This document shows, piece after piece, positions 1 through 7,511 of a stretch of DNA of 30,819 nt. The stretch is taken from the NCBI GenBank assembly GCA_002368795.1, contig DFFG01000009.1:13080-43898 (forward strand), read 5' to 3'. Position 1 is the first letter of the stretch. Each line of letters starts with the position of its first letter. Below the pieces are notes generated by a model. The model did no database searches. It saw nothing but the letters and a program-made list of their open reading frames with translations, and had not been told where the DNA came from. The position numbers and the translations under genes are program-made. Source of the stretch: Eubacterium sp. UBA3782 (GTDB lineage: Bacteria > Bacillota > Clostridia > Lachnospirales > Lachnospiraceae).

Positions 1-302
1 TTCATCTCGGCGATACGTCCCTGATGAAGGATGATGCCGCCGATGATCTGCACCCGGTAGGGCTCCATATTCAACACACGTTTTGCCGCCTCGCGGACAG
101 TGGCAAATGCCTCGGGCAGGAGGTCGTCCAGTGTCTCTCCGGCGGCCAGCCGCTCCTTGTATTCTTTCGTCTTGCCTCTCAGCTCTTCATCAGAGAGCTT
201 CTGCATCTCGGGACGAAGGGCTTCGATCCTGTCTACGATCGGGTAGATTCTCTTCAGCTCCCTCTGGCTGTGGGTGCCGAAGATCCTTTCGGATAATTTC
301 AT
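1..302 (-). CDS. secA: Protein translocase ATPase SecA, N-terminal fragment (cut by window edge)
   Basis: SecA is the cytosolic motor ATPase that pushes preproteins through the SecYEG channel. About 100 residues are visible, beginning MKLSERIFGTHSQRELKRIY and ending in IGGIILHQGRIAEM, the conserved stretch that directly precedes the Walker A loop in SecA proteins. The gene runs off the left edge, so the nucleotide-binding and preprotein-binding domains cannot be checked. The start is the ATG at 302-300 on the minus strand, preceded by AGGAG about ten bases upstream. The hpf gene lies upstream in the same orientation, a common Firmicutes arrangement. The 261-base gap between them holds a large inverted-repeat element and a candidate promoter. 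Family assignment is very secure. Confidence 0.95.
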   Translation of the reverse strand, partial: MKLSERIFGTHSQRELKRIYPIVDRIEALRPEMQKLSDEELRGKTKEYKERLAAGETLDDLLPEAFATVREAAKRVLNMEPYRVQIIGGIILHQGRIAEM

Positions 303-365
303 GTAATTTCTGCTCCTGTCTGCCTGTAAACTTTATGGAAGAGAAGGGTTTCGCATTAAACAATT

Positions 366-490
366 CGTGTATAAATATTCTTCCGGGAATCGCTCTCGCT
401 CTGTCCTCGCGCATCGGTTCTAAGTCGGAATCTAAAAGATTCCTCCAAGAACCGGCGCTGCGGATGTTCCCTTCAGAATATTTATACACG
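366..490. repeat. Nested three-stem palindromic element upstream of secA
   Basis: Perfect 16-base arms CGTGTATAAATATTCT (366-381) and their reverse complement (475-490) enclose a second inverted repeat, CGGTTCT (415-421) with AGAACCG (448-454). That encloses a perfect 7-bp hairpin with a three-base loop, GGAATCT-AAA-AGATTCC (427-443). The element lies entirely in the secA leader and could be a structured RNA or a cruciform. No flanking target duplication is evident, so it is not called a transposable element. Its outer arm carries a TATAAA box (see the separate promoter entry). Confidence 0.75.
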
Positions 491-508
491 GTTTTTGCTT
501 AGTGCAAA
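481..508 (-). promoter_or_regulatory. Candidate secA promoter in the palindrome arm
   Basis: Read on the minus strand there is TTTGCA (508-503), a 16-base spacer, then TATAAA (486-481). The -10 box lies within the right arm of the 366-490 inverted repeat, so transcription from here would put most of the element at the 5' end of the secA message. The spacing is acceptable but neither box is a consensus match; this is a tentative call. Confidence 0.35.
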
Positions 509-563
509 ACCCCCTCCCTATTTCTTCTGTGTGCTTATAGCCGGGGCTGCAATGTATGCTGCC

Positions 564-1091
564 TCAGGTATCCGGCTCGATCAGACCGTAGGTATTGCCT
601 TTTCTCTTGTAGACGACATTGACCTGATCGGTATCGGCATTCATGAAGACGAAGAAGCTGTGTCCAAGAAGCTCCATCTGTACCGCTGCATCTTCCGGAT
701 ACATCGGCTTGATGTCGAACTTCTTGGTGCGGACGATGCGGACATCCTCGCTCTCCATGTAATCATTTTCAATATAGGCCTTCTGGAAATTGGTTGCGCT
801 CTGCTTCTTGTCTACGATTTTGTTCTTATATTTCCGAAGCTGCCGCTCGATGACCTCTTCCACCAGATCGATAGAAACGTACATGTCATTGCTCACCTGC
901 TCAGAGCGGATGATCCGGCCCTTCACAGGGATAGTGACCTCGATTTTCTGTCTCTCTTTTTCAACACTGAGAGTTACGATCACTTCCGTGTCCGGCGTGA
1001 AATATCTCTCCAGCTTATTGAGCTTTTTTGTGATGTCATTTCTGAGTCCATCGGTGACTTCCATGTTCTTGCCGCTGATAATAATGTTCAT
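564..1091 (-). CDS. hpf: Long-form ribosome hibernation promoting factor (HPF/RaiA family)
   Basis: Binds the small ribosomal subunit and drives 100S dimer formation in stationary phase or stress. The 175-residue length fits the long form of Gram-positive bacteria. The N-terminal domain (about 1-100) starts MNIIISGKNMEVTDGLRNDI. A basic linker follows, then the C-terminal dimerisation domain (about 115-172) with the KKFDIKPMYPEDAAVQMELL and GHSFFVFMNADT stretches typical of the family. The ATG has AAGGAGAT six bases upstream. It is a single gene with its own strong promoter at 1154-1182, and secA follows in the same direction. Assignment is very secure. Confidence 0.96.
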   Translation of the reverse strand: MNIIISGKNMEVTDGLRNDITKKLNKLERYFTPDTEVIVTLSVEKERQKIEVTIPVKGRIIRSEQVSNDMYVSIDLVEEVIERQLRKYKNKIVDKKQSATNFQKAYIENDYMESEDVRIVRTKKFDIKPMYPEDAAVQMELLGHSFFVFMNADTDQVNVVYKRKGNTYGLIEPDT

Positions 1092-1153
1092 AAGGACATC
1101 TCCTTTCGAAGGGCATATGAGCCCAATTTTTATTATCCAGGATGGATAAAATT

Positions 1154-1182
1154 ATTATAACAATCCGTCTGTCAGTTTGCAA
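1154..1182 (-). promoter_or_regulatory. hpf promoter (TTGCAA-17-TATAAT)
   Basis: On the minus strand TTGCAA (1182-1177) is followed after exactly 17 bases by a consensus TATAAT (1159-1154), about 60 bases before the hpf start. This is a good vegetative-type promoter and supports independent expression of hpf rather than readthrough from rsmI. The rest of the 1092-1355 gap holds only weak GC-rich hairpins such as CAGCG-CCTG-CGCTG at 1312-1325. Confidence 0.75.
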
Positions 1183-1355
1183 CATTCCCACTTTAGCGGC
1201 TGATTGCCTATATGGCACATGCGCACCAGTTTCTATGCTGCATTCACCTGCCCGCATCCAAACCGTTATTTCCCGTTCATAGGACGCATACGCAGCGATT
1301 GCCGGTCCATACAGCGCCTGCGCTGCGCTTGTCGTCCGCAGTAAGCCGCGTGCAG

Positions 1356-2207
1356 CTACGGACGGTCCGCGTTCAGCGCGGCGTAGACCTCCCGCTTGCC
1401 GATGCCCCGGTCTTTGGCGACGAGCTTCATCGCTTCCTTGCGGTCGATGCCCTGGTCGGTGTAGAGTGCCATGTGCTCTTCCATGGTGAGGGTCTGCCAG
1501 GCGGCTGCTTTTTCCTCCCGGATGGCGGCAGGATCCCTGCCTTCGACCACCAGCACGTATTCGCCTCTGGGCTCCTGCTCCTCGTACAGGCTGACAGCCC
1601 CATCGAGGGTGGTCCGGATCACTTCTTCATGCTTTTTTGTCAGTTCCCGGCAGAGGGATATCTTGCGCTCTCCGCCAAGGCTCTGGCGAAGCTCTTCCAG
1701 CGTGCGCCTAAGGCGATGCGGCGCTTCATAGAGGACGATGGTCCTGGTCTCCCCTGCCAGTTCTGCCAGACGCTCCCGCCGCTCTTTTTTATCCATGGGC
1801 AGGAAGGCTTCAAAAGCAAACCTTCGGGTGGATAATGCTGACAGGGTCAGCGCTGTGATGCATGCTGCCGCTCCGGGCAGTGAGGTGACCTCGATCCCGG
1901 CCTCCGCGGCCTGACGGACCAGCTCCTCTCCCGGATCGGAGATTGCCGGCGTTCCTGCATCTGTGATCAGGGCTACCGTGGTCCCCTGCTGCATCTTTGC
2001 CACCAGCTCCCTGGCCTTTTCGTAACGGTTATTCTCATGATAGCTGGTCATCGGGGTATGGATATCAAAATGATTGAGCAGCCGGATGCTGTTTCTGGTA
2101 TCCTCTGCCGCGATCAGGTCCGCCTCCTTCAAGGCGCGGACTACCCGGACGGTCATATCCTCCAGGTTTCCGATCGGGGTCGCGCATACGATCAGTTTTC
2201 CTGCCAT
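1356..2207 (-). CDS. rsmI: 16S rRNA (cytidine-1402-2'-O)-methyltransferase RsmI
   Basis: Methylates the ribose of C1402 in 16S rRNA, a decoding-centre modification, using S-adenosylmethionine. The 283-residue protein has the full set of tetrapyrrole-methylase-fold motifs of this family: LIVCATPIGNLEDMT near the N-terminus, LIAAEDTRNSIRLLNHF (about 31-47), ALITDAGTPAISDPG (about 79-93) and the PGAAACITALTLSAL segment. The start ATG directly follows the trmN6 stop codon, and its AAAGGAGG ribosome binding site is formed by the last codons of trmN6, so the two genes are translationally linked. Length and motifs are normal. Assignment is secure. Confidence 0.96.
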   Translation of the reverse strand: MAGKLIVCATPIGNLEDMTVRVVRALKEADLIAAEDTRNSIRLLNHFDIHTPMTSYHENNRYEKARELVAKMQQGTTVALITDAGTPAISDPGEELVRQAAEAGIEVTSLPGAAACITALTLSALSTRRFAFEAFLPMDKKERRERLAELAGETRTIVLYEAPHRLRRTLEELRQSLGGERKISLCRELTKKHEEVIRTTLDGAVSLYEEQEPRGEYVLVVEGRDPAAIREEKAAAWQTLTMEEHMALYTDQGIDRKEAMKLVAKDRGIGKREVYAALNADRP

Positions 2208-2969
2208 TTAATCCTCCTTTGACGAGCCTCTTCCATCGCCGTAGATCTTCAGGATGTCGTCGGTGTATACGCCGGGCTCCCGGTAGACGATCAGCGGTTT
2301 TTCCACGGTCATGCGGGATCTGCCGCTCTTCAGCGCCTCGATCAGCACCAGATTGGGCTCCCGGTCGATATAGGGGTAGACCAGCTGCATGCGCTTTGGC
2401 TCCAGATGCAGCTCCCGCAGCACATCCAGGATCTCCGCCAGACGGAACGGACGATGCACCAGGTACAGTCTCCCCCGGTCCCGCAGCAGGGCTGCCGCCG
2501 ACGAGGCAAGCTCCCGGAAGGTGCACAGCACCTCGTGCCTGGCGATGGCCAGTGCCGGATCCGGGTTCTGCAGCCCGTGGTCGCCGATCATGTAAGGCGG
2601 ATTGCTGACAACAACGTCAAAAGAAGCCGCACCGAAGATCGATACAGCTTCCCGAATGTCACCCTGTACGATTTTTACCCGGTCGCCGAGCGCATTGTAC
2701 TGTACGCTTCTGGCTGCCATATCTGCGCTCTCTTTTTGGATCTCCAGACCGGTAAAGGATCGTCCCGGCGTTTTCGCGGCCAGGAGAATAGGCAGAATGC
2801 CTGTTCCCGTTCCCAGGTCCAGGACATTCTCCCCCTTCTTTACCCGGGCGTACCCGGAGAGAAGCACCGCGTCCAGTCCGTAGCGGAAGCTCTTCTCTCC
2901 CTGGATGATGGAAAAACCATTCTGAAGATCGTCCAGTGTTTCTCCCGGTTTAAGCTTCAACGGTGTCAT
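2208..2969 (-). CDS. trmN6: tRNA1(Val) (adenine-37-N6)-methyltransferase-like protein TrmN6
   Basis: A class I SAM-dependent N6-adenine methyltransferase of the TrmN6/YfiC type, predicted to modify A37 of a tRNA. The 253-residue protein shows the SAM loop VLDLGTGTG (about 49-57) and the catalytic NPPY tetrad (about 123-126), followed by a C-terminal PYIDREPNLVLIEALKSG stretch common in this family. The reading frame stays open upstream to 3512, but that extension is antisense-like low-complexity sequence over ricT. The start chosen is the ATG at 2969, giving MTPLKLKPGETLDDLQNG, which overlaps the ricT end by 20 bases. It belongs to the ricT-trmN6-rsmI operon. The family is secure; the exact tRNA substrate is inferred. 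Confidence 0.9.
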   Translation of the reverse strand: MTPLKLKPGETLDDLQNGFSIIQGEKSFRYGLDAVLLSGYARVKKGENVLDLGTGTGILPILLAAKTPGRSFTGLEIQKESADMAARSVQYNALGDRVKIVQGDIREAVSIFGAASFDVVVSNPPYMIGDHGLQNPDPALAIARHEVLCTFRELASSAAALLRDRGRLYLVHRPFRLAEILDVLRELHLEPKRMQLVYPYIDREPNLVLIEALKSGRSRMTVEKPLIVYREPGVYTDDILKIYGDGRGSSKED

Positions 2970-4488
2970 GGGTCGCTTCCGCCGCTCCTTTATTTCTTCT
3001 GGGCCTGCGGTTCCTGCGCCGGCGGCGCTTTTCACCGGTTCCGCCCTCGGCGGACGCACCCTCACCTCCGGATGCTTTCTCCGGATCCGGTCTGCCCTTA
3101 TTTTCCTTTTCCGGAGCAGCCCCGCCGTCTCCGGCCGGCCGCTTTCCGGTATCGGCCAGCTCCTTCTCCGGTCTTCCTGCAGCGCCCTCCTGGCGATCCT
3201 TCGGCCTGCGGTTCCTGCGCCGACGGCGCTTTTCACCGCTTCCGTTCTCGCCGGATCCGCCTTCGTTTCCGGCCGTCTTCTCCTCTGTACGGTTCTCAGC
3301 AGGAGAATCTTCCGCCTCCGCGGCAGCCTTCCTGTTCCTGTCTCTACGACGGCTGTTTTCCTTCTGCTCGCCTTCCTGCCGATCGCCCCTGCTGCCTCTG
3401 CGGCCTTCCGTACGCTCCCGGTCTCTTCTGCGTCTGCCGGATTCGCTCTGCTCATGCTCGGAAACGAACTGTGTCTCCTCCGTATGGACATGCTCTGCAA
3501 CGACCAGCTCACCGTCGCCGGTGCTGACCGCGATCATTTCCATATCACTCTCGGTCTGGATAACAGCGGTTTCCTCCTCCGCATCAGCCGCCTGCTGAGC
3601 CGCGCGCTGTTCTGCTCTGCGCTCAAGCGCCTCGCGAATCGCTGCTTCCTTGCCCTTCTGTCCGCCTTTCTTCCTCTTCAGGATCAGGCTCAGCTCCTCG
3701 GCCGGGAATTCCTCGATCTCCTTGTCGTCCCCCTCCTCGATCAGCACGCGCACCCTCTGGCGCAGCACGTTGACCGCGTGGACGTCGCCGATCCTGCCGT
3801 CTGGCGTCTCGACGGTATCGCCAATGCCCGGCAGCTTCTGGTTCAGGTATTCGTAGGTGTCCTCTTCATTCTTCAGGCAGCACATCAGCCTGCCGCAGGC
3901 ACCGGAGATCTTCGTCGGATTGAGGGACAGGTTCTGCTCCTTCGCCATCTTGATGGATACCGGTGCAAAATCGGACAGATAGGTCGAGCAGCACAGAGGC
4001 CGCCCGCAGATTCCGATCCCGCCGAGCATCTTGGTCTCATCCCGCACGCCGATCTGCCGGAGCTCGATCCGGGTCTTGAATACGGAAGCGAGATCCTTGA
4101 CCAGATCGCGGAAATCGATGCGGCCGTCCGCCGTAAAATAAAACAGAACCTTTTTGTTGTCAAATGTATACTCCGCCTGGACGAGCTTCATGTCCAGCCC
4201 GTGCTCGCGGATCTTCTGCTGGCAGATGCGGTAGGCATCCTTCTCGCGGGCATAGTTTTCCCACTCGGTGCGGACATCTTCCTCCGTCGCCATGCGGATC
4301 ACCGGGCGTAGCGGCTGCACCACCTTGCTCTCATCCACCTCTCTGGCGGTCATGACGACCTTTCCGCACTCAACGCCCCGGGCGGTCTCGACGATCACCC
4401 TGGACCCGCGGGCCGGAGTAAACTCCAGCGGATCAAAATAATATACCTTCCCGGCATTTCGGAACCGGACTCCGATAATTTTTACCAT
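2950..4488 (-). CDS. ricT: PSP1-domain protein, RicT (YaaT)-like, with long arginine-rich tail
   Basis: The first 275 or so residues match RicT/YaaT, a cytosolic member of the Ric complex that in Bacillus binds iron-sulfur clusters and promotes mRNA maturation by RNase Y. The cysteine-rich core CGRPLCCSTYLSDFAPVSIK and SGACGRLMCCL puts cysteines near 161, 166, 167, 198, 203 and 204, as in the family. The total length of 512 residues is almost double the usual size. From about 275 on, the tail is charged and low in complexity, alternating Arg-rich and Glu/Gly-rich blocks, and holds two copies of GEKRRRRRNRRP (encoded near 3001-3036 and 3202-3237). The tail probably binds RNA or ribosomes (inference). 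The start ATG at 4488 opens MVKIIGVRFRNAGKVYYFDP. Confidence 0.9.
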   Translation of the reverse strand: MVKIIGVRFRNAGKVYYFDPLEFTPARGSRVIVETARGVECGKVVMTAREVDESKVVQPLRPVIRMATEEDVRTEWENYAREKDAYRICQQKIREHGLDMKLVQAEYTFDNKKVLFYFTADGRIDFRDLVKDLASVFKTRIELRQIGVRDETKMLGGIGICGRPLCCSTYLSDFAPVSIKMAKEQNLSLNPTKISGACGRLMCCLKNEEDTYEYLNQKLPGIGDTVETPDGRIGDVHAVNVLRQRVRVLIEEGDDKEIEEFPAEELSLILKRKKGGQKGKEAAIREALERRAEQRAAQQAADAEEETAVIQTESDMEMIAVSTGDGELVVAEHVHTEETQFVSEHEQSESGRRRRDRERTEGRRGSRGDRQEGEQKENSRRRDRNRKAAAEAEDSPAENRTEEKTAGNEGGSGENGSGEKRRRRRNRRPKDRQEGAAGRPEKELADTGKRPAGDGGAAPEKENKGRPDPEKASGGEGASAEGGTGEKRRRRRNRRPRRNKGAAEATHDTVEA

Positions 4489-4561
4489 GGTATCTGGCTG
4501 TACTCTCTTTCTGTCTCCCCTGCTTCACAAAGGGGGATGTTTCCTATATTTATCTCGCTCT

Positions 4562-4655
4562 GGAGTCCGCTTGAAAGGAAGATCCCGGGCGGCCAAAGCC
4601 TTGCTGCCGCGTGTAATTATCCGCTTCCGGCAGTCACGCTCTTCCTTTCGACTCC
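4562..4655. repeat. Imperfect inverted repeat between holB and ricT
   Basis: GGAGTC (4562-4567) and GAAAGGAAGA (4573-4582) are matched in reverse complement by TCTTCCTTTC (4640-4649) and GACTCC (4650-4655), giving a 16-bp stem with a five-base bulge. Shorter pairings (TGCCG with CGGCA) lie inside. It occupies the 236-base gap between the holB stop and the ricT start, so it would be transcribed in a holB-ricT message. No poly-U follows, so it is not a simple terminator. Confidence 0.6.
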
Positions 4656-4724
4656 CGTATTCCGTTTTCGCAGATCGCTATCAGAATCTGGCATCGACGT
4701 CTTTGCTCATTTCGGCTCCCGCGC

Positions 4725-5738
4725 TCAATTCTCGCGGATCGTCAGGAACAGAAGCTCCATCGTCAGATCAAAGTTGACGTTTGCGCGGAGCCGTTCCCCG
4801 GCCGTTGCGATTCCGTCGATGATCTTCTGCAGTCCCTCGTAGGAAGAATAGCGGGCTCTTTCCTTTACTGCATTGATCTCCTCTTTGAAGATCAGGGAAT
4901 CCACTTCTCTGGTGGCCTTGAACAGCAGCACATCGTGGAACCACAGATTGAAGATCTCCAGGACGTCATAAACGCTGTTTTTATCCGCGCTCATGGCCTT
5001 TACCGTCTCTGTCATCTCGGCGATATCCAGACGGTTTGATTTTTTCATCAGCCGGACCGCGTTTTCCACCATCGTCATAAACTCCGACGAGCCTGCGATC
5101 ATTTTTGCCTTGCCGATATTGCCCTGGGCAAAGGAGGCCTCGATCTCGGCCTGATAATCCGGCACATGCATCCGGTTCATCAGATACTCCCTGACCCGGC
5201 TTTCCTCCACCGGCTTCAGCCGCAGCGTCACACATCGGCTTGTGATGGTGGGAAGCAGCGCATCCGGGTTTTCGGCCAAAAGCAGGATAATGGCATAGGC
5301 CGGCGGCTCCTCGATGGTCTTGAGGATCGCGTTCTGCGCCTGCGGCGTCATTTTGGACGCATCGTCGACAATATAGATCTTGTATGGGCTTTCATAGGGC
5401 CGGATCGCCACATCCCCCACCAGCTGACCGCGGACATCGTCCACACTCACGGTGTTTGGCTTGTCATGGCGCACATAGATAATATCCGGATGATTCCCGC
5501 TGGCTGCTTTTCTGCAGGAAGGGCATACGCCACAGGGTTCGGCTGCATCGCCCCGCTCCCTGCACTGGAGCGTCTGCGCAAATGCGCCCGCGAGCATCTT
5601 TTTCCCCGCGCCTTTATCCCCGCCGATAATGTATGCGTGGGAGATCTTATTCATTTTTATGGCGTTCTGCATGTGGCTGACCACATCCTCATGTCCGACA
5701 ATAGCTGCAAAGCCACGGGTCTCTTCTGTTCCCTGCAT
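4725..5738 (-). CDS. holB: DNA polymerase III delta-prime subunit HolB
   Basis: A clamp-loader subunit that helps load the beta sliding clamp for replication. The 337 residues show the RFC-box-like start GFAAIVGHEDVV, a P-loop-like GGDKGAGKK (about 39-47), a zinc-binding cluster with cysteines near 59, 69, 72 and 75, the sensor region KTIEEPP, and the SRC-type motif TITSRCVTLRL. The P-loop ends in Lys where a Ser or Thr is needed for Mg-ATP, consistent with the non-catalytic role of delta-prime subunits. The frame opens at 5762, but the ATG at 5738 has AAAGGAGAT six bases upstream and is the better start. It lies upstream of ricT, as in many Firmicutes. Confidence 0.93.
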   Translation of the reverse strand: MQGTEETRGFAAIVGHEDVVSHMQNAIKMNKISHAYIIGGDKGAGKKMLAGAFAQTLQCRERGDAAEPCGVCPSCRKAASGNHPDIIYVRHDKPNTVSVDDVRGQLVGDVAIRPYESPYKIYIVDDASKMTPQAQNAILKTIEEPPAYAIILLLAENPDALLPTITSRCVTLRLKPVEESRVREYLMNRMHVPDYQAEIEASFAQGNIGKAKMIAGSSEFMTMVENAVRLMKKSNRLDIAEMTETVKAMSADKNSVYDVLEIFNLWFHDVLLFKATREVDSLIFKEEINAVKERARYSSYEGLQKIIDGIATAGERLRANVNFDLTMELLFLTIREN

Positions 5739-5817
5739 GATAGGATCTCCTTTCCCTGTCATATTCCAGTCTGATCTGCACTTTCATACAGATAAATCAA
5801 TACATTGGTAATAAATA

Positions 5818-5823
5818 ATTATA
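5818..5823 (-). promoter_or_regulatory. Extended -10 promoter for holB
   Basis: The minus strand reads TGGTATAAT, an extended -10 element with TATAAT at 5823-5818, about 80 bases before the holB start and just past the guanylate-kinase-like gene. A TTGACA overlaps the upstream stop codon (5837-5832) but is only 8 bases from the TATAAT, so it cannot be its -35 box. The clamp-loader gene may be driven separately from the gene before it. Confidence 0.5.
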
Positions 5824-5833
5824 CCATATTCTG

Positions 5834-6451
5834 TCAATCCCTGGGGTGCACATCCTGCGCATGTATCTGCAGGATGTATTCCTTTGCCTCGGCGATGACT
5901 TCGGTCAGCGGCCGGTCATTGTTGAAGAACCGGCGGGTGATCCCTGCCTCCTGGATCTTCTCCTCGGAAAAATCCACGCCATCTGCCAGAAAACGCCGGC
6001 ACATCTCGTCGTATTTGGGCGGATTCTGCTTTTTCTCTCTCTTCATCGCCCGCTCCAGACGCAGACCATCCTCTGTCTCGATATAGATCGGAACCATAAT
6101 CTCCTGCCCAAAATGCTCGAGAAGCCTGCGGTAGGATTCCAGAGTTCCGATCCCCAGGTAATCCCGGCTGTCCAGATCCAGCTGTCCCTCGTCCGCCGTA
6201 AAATAATACCAGGGTCCGTAAACGGTCTGGTAGACCCTTTCCTCGATGATCCTTCCCTCCCGGCGCAGTCTCTCCAGGCCGGCCTCATCGGTGAAGTGAT
6301 ATTCCTTTCCGTCGGTCTCGCCCTCCCGGATCGGTCTCGTGGTATACAGAACCAGCGGAGAAAGATCCAGCTCGGCGTCCTTCAGAAGCTCCCGGTAGAC
6401 ATGATCCTTCCCGGTCGCGCTTTTTCCCATGATGTAAAACAGTCTGCCCAT
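5834..6451 (-). CDS. Guanylate-kinase-like P-loop protein
   Basis: A 205-residue cytosolic protein resembling guanylate kinase, which phosphorylates GMP to GDP. Visible features are the N-terminal P-loop MGKSATGKD (about 8-16), the GMP-binding-like stretch LYTTRPIREGETDGKEYHF (about 40-58) and the VYGPWYYF segment. The P-loop has Asp directly after the lysine instead of the usual Ser or Thr, and the lid region is atypical. This may be a divergent second Gmk rather than the main enzyme. The ATG has AGGAG about seven bases upstream. It sits directly upstream of holB. A kinase fold is likely; the substrate is unproven. Confidence 0.72.
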   Translation of the reverse strand: MGRLFYIMGKSATGKDHVYRELLKDAELDLSPLVLYTTRPIREGETDGKEYHFTDEAGLERLRREGRIIEERVYQTVYGPWYYFTADEGQLDLDSRDYLGIGTLESYRRLLEHFGQEIMVPIYIETEDGLRLERAMKREKKQNPPKYDEMCRRFLADGVDFSEEKIQEAGITRRFFNNDRPLTEVIAEAKEYILQIHAQDVHPRD

Positions 6452-6480
6452 GGCCTTCTCCTGTCTGCTCTGGCGATGTG

Positions 6481-6640
6481 CCTGTACTTTTCATACTGGC
6501 TGTATCACTCCAAACAACTGCCTGCTTCGATAAATACACCTGCAATTGTTTATCCAACTTTTATTGTCCAAAAACGGCTGCCTGCCCGGACGGTACACCT
6601 TCAACGGTTACCCGGTCACCATCGCCCAAAAACGGCTGCC
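6481..6640. repeat. Degenerate tandem repeat, about 29/58 bp, downstream of the thymidylate-synthase-like gene
   Basis: CCAAA(A/C)A recurs at 6510, 6568 and 6626, exactly 58 bases apart, and weaker half-units start near 6481, 6539 and 6597. The two best copies share CCAAAAACGGCTGCC (6568 and 6626). The 6626 copy forms the 3' arm and U-tract of the terminator of the upstream gene, so the array looks like partial duplication of that terminator. Confidence 0.55.
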
Positions 6641-6670
6641 GATAACGACCGGAACTTCGTTATGGCAGCC
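6627..6670 (-). terminator. Rho-independent terminator of the thymidylate-synthase-like gene
   Basis: On the minus strand GGCTGCC plus ATAACGA (6670-6664 and 6648-6642 side pairing) forms a 14-bp stem with one bulged C: GGCTGCC pairs with GGCAGCC and ATAACGA with TCGTTAT, around an eight-base loop. It is followed by GTTTTTG. The stop codon of the gene lies 27 bases upstream. It is a good intrinsic terminator by structure and U-tract. Confidence 0.8.
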
Positions 6671-6696
6671 GCTGTCAATTCAGCTTTCCGGTTTTT

Positions 6697-7482
6697 TTAG
6701 ATTCCTTCCTCTGCCTGCTTACGGAGGATCTCCACCTGCGCGGCGATCTCTTCTTTGGCATCCTCCATCATCTCGTCCCAGCCGTCCACATAGTCGAAGG
6801 TGACATCATCCTCTTCTCCCTCTGTGATCCGGCGGACATACCCTTCAAGGAGGGAAAAGTCCTTCTCATAGCAGTGGAAGCTATTCGCCCGGTGGGTGTA
6901 GGTGCCCATGGCCACGCCAAGACTGTCCGCGATGCGCTTCTGCAGCATGATCAGCGCAAACGCATTCATGTATGCTGCCTTGCATGCGTCATTTGAGCGG
7001 AACAGGACCTTGCAGAAGAGGGCATCCTCTCCATTTGCGTTCTTCCGGATAAAATACTGGATGTGCTGCAGGCATGCAGGATCGTCACTTCCCATATCCG
7101 CTTCCTTGTCACGGATAGTCATAACTGCACGCCGGCTGCTGGGGTTGCGTTTCAGCTCATCAATAATAAAAGGAACCTGATCCTGATATCTGTCATGGTA
7201 CGTATAAGTCCAATTCCCGCAGGCGATCTCAAAATCCAGGATGCCATCCAGCATCTCCTGCCGGTACTGCTCCAGCTCCTTCGGTCCTCCGATGAAACAT
7301 TTGCTGATCATCGGCTCTGCCAGCGGCTCCGCGACGACAAACGTCATGGAAACCTCCTTCTGCCGGGTATTCCAGTCCGCACAGTCCGTAACTGCCCCTT
7401 CCTCCTGCAGCCGGATCAGAGCCTCATGATACGCCTGCGGCAGCGTTTTTGCCTTTACCAGAATCTCTTCCATATCCATCAT
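6697..7482 (-). CDS. Thymidylate synthase / dCMP-hydroxymethylase superfamily protein (divergent)
   Basis: A 261-residue protein with the order of thymidylate synthase motifs but low overall likeness. NPSSRRAV (about 113-120) matches the phosphate-binding SRR. DPACLQH (about 134-140) carries a cysteine at about 137 in the place of the catalytic Cys of the PCH motif. LFRSNDACKAAYMNAFAL (about 160-177) matches the QRSxDxxLGxxxN block, and HRANSFHCYEKDF (about 197-209) matches the region near the C-terminus. It could make dTMP from dUMP or act on another pyrimidine nucleotide; missing consensus residues around the cysteine make the exact reaction uncertain. The start ATG at 7482 has AAGGAGA eight bases upstream. 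A structured leader precedes it and a strong terminator follows it, so it is a single-gene transcript. Confidence 0.75.
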   Translation of the reverse strand: MMDMEEILVKAKTLPQAYHEALIRLQEEGAVTDCADWNTRQKEVSMTFVVAEPLAEPMISKCFIGGPKELEQYRQEMLDGILDFEIACGNWTYTYHDRYQDQVPFIIDELKRNPSSRRAVMTIRDKEADMGSDDPACLQHIQYFIRKNANGEDALFCKVLFRSNDACKAAYMNAFALIMLQKRIADSLGVAMGTYTHRANSFHCYEKDFSLLEGYVRRITEGEEDDVTFDYVDGWDEMMEDAKEEIAAQVEILRKQAEEGI

Positions 7483-7511
7483 CGTTTATCTCTCCTTCTT
7501 TCGGAATTGCA

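Noticed and set aside
99..296. Short plus-strand frames at the left edge
   Set aside because: They lie opposite secA and have no start signal or motif.
366..490. MITE or insertion-sequence-like element
   Set aside because: The inverted ends are present but no target-site duplication or second copy can be seen in the window, so a transposon claim is not supported.
2208..3512. A 434-residue form of the TrmN6-like protein
   Set aside because: The first 181 residues are arginine-rich antisense-like sequence over ricT; a clear ATG at 2969 fits the family length.
2968..4311. Long plus-strand open frames over ricT
   Set aside because: They are high in Arg, Pro and Leu, have no family motifs, and lie opposite a recognised gene.
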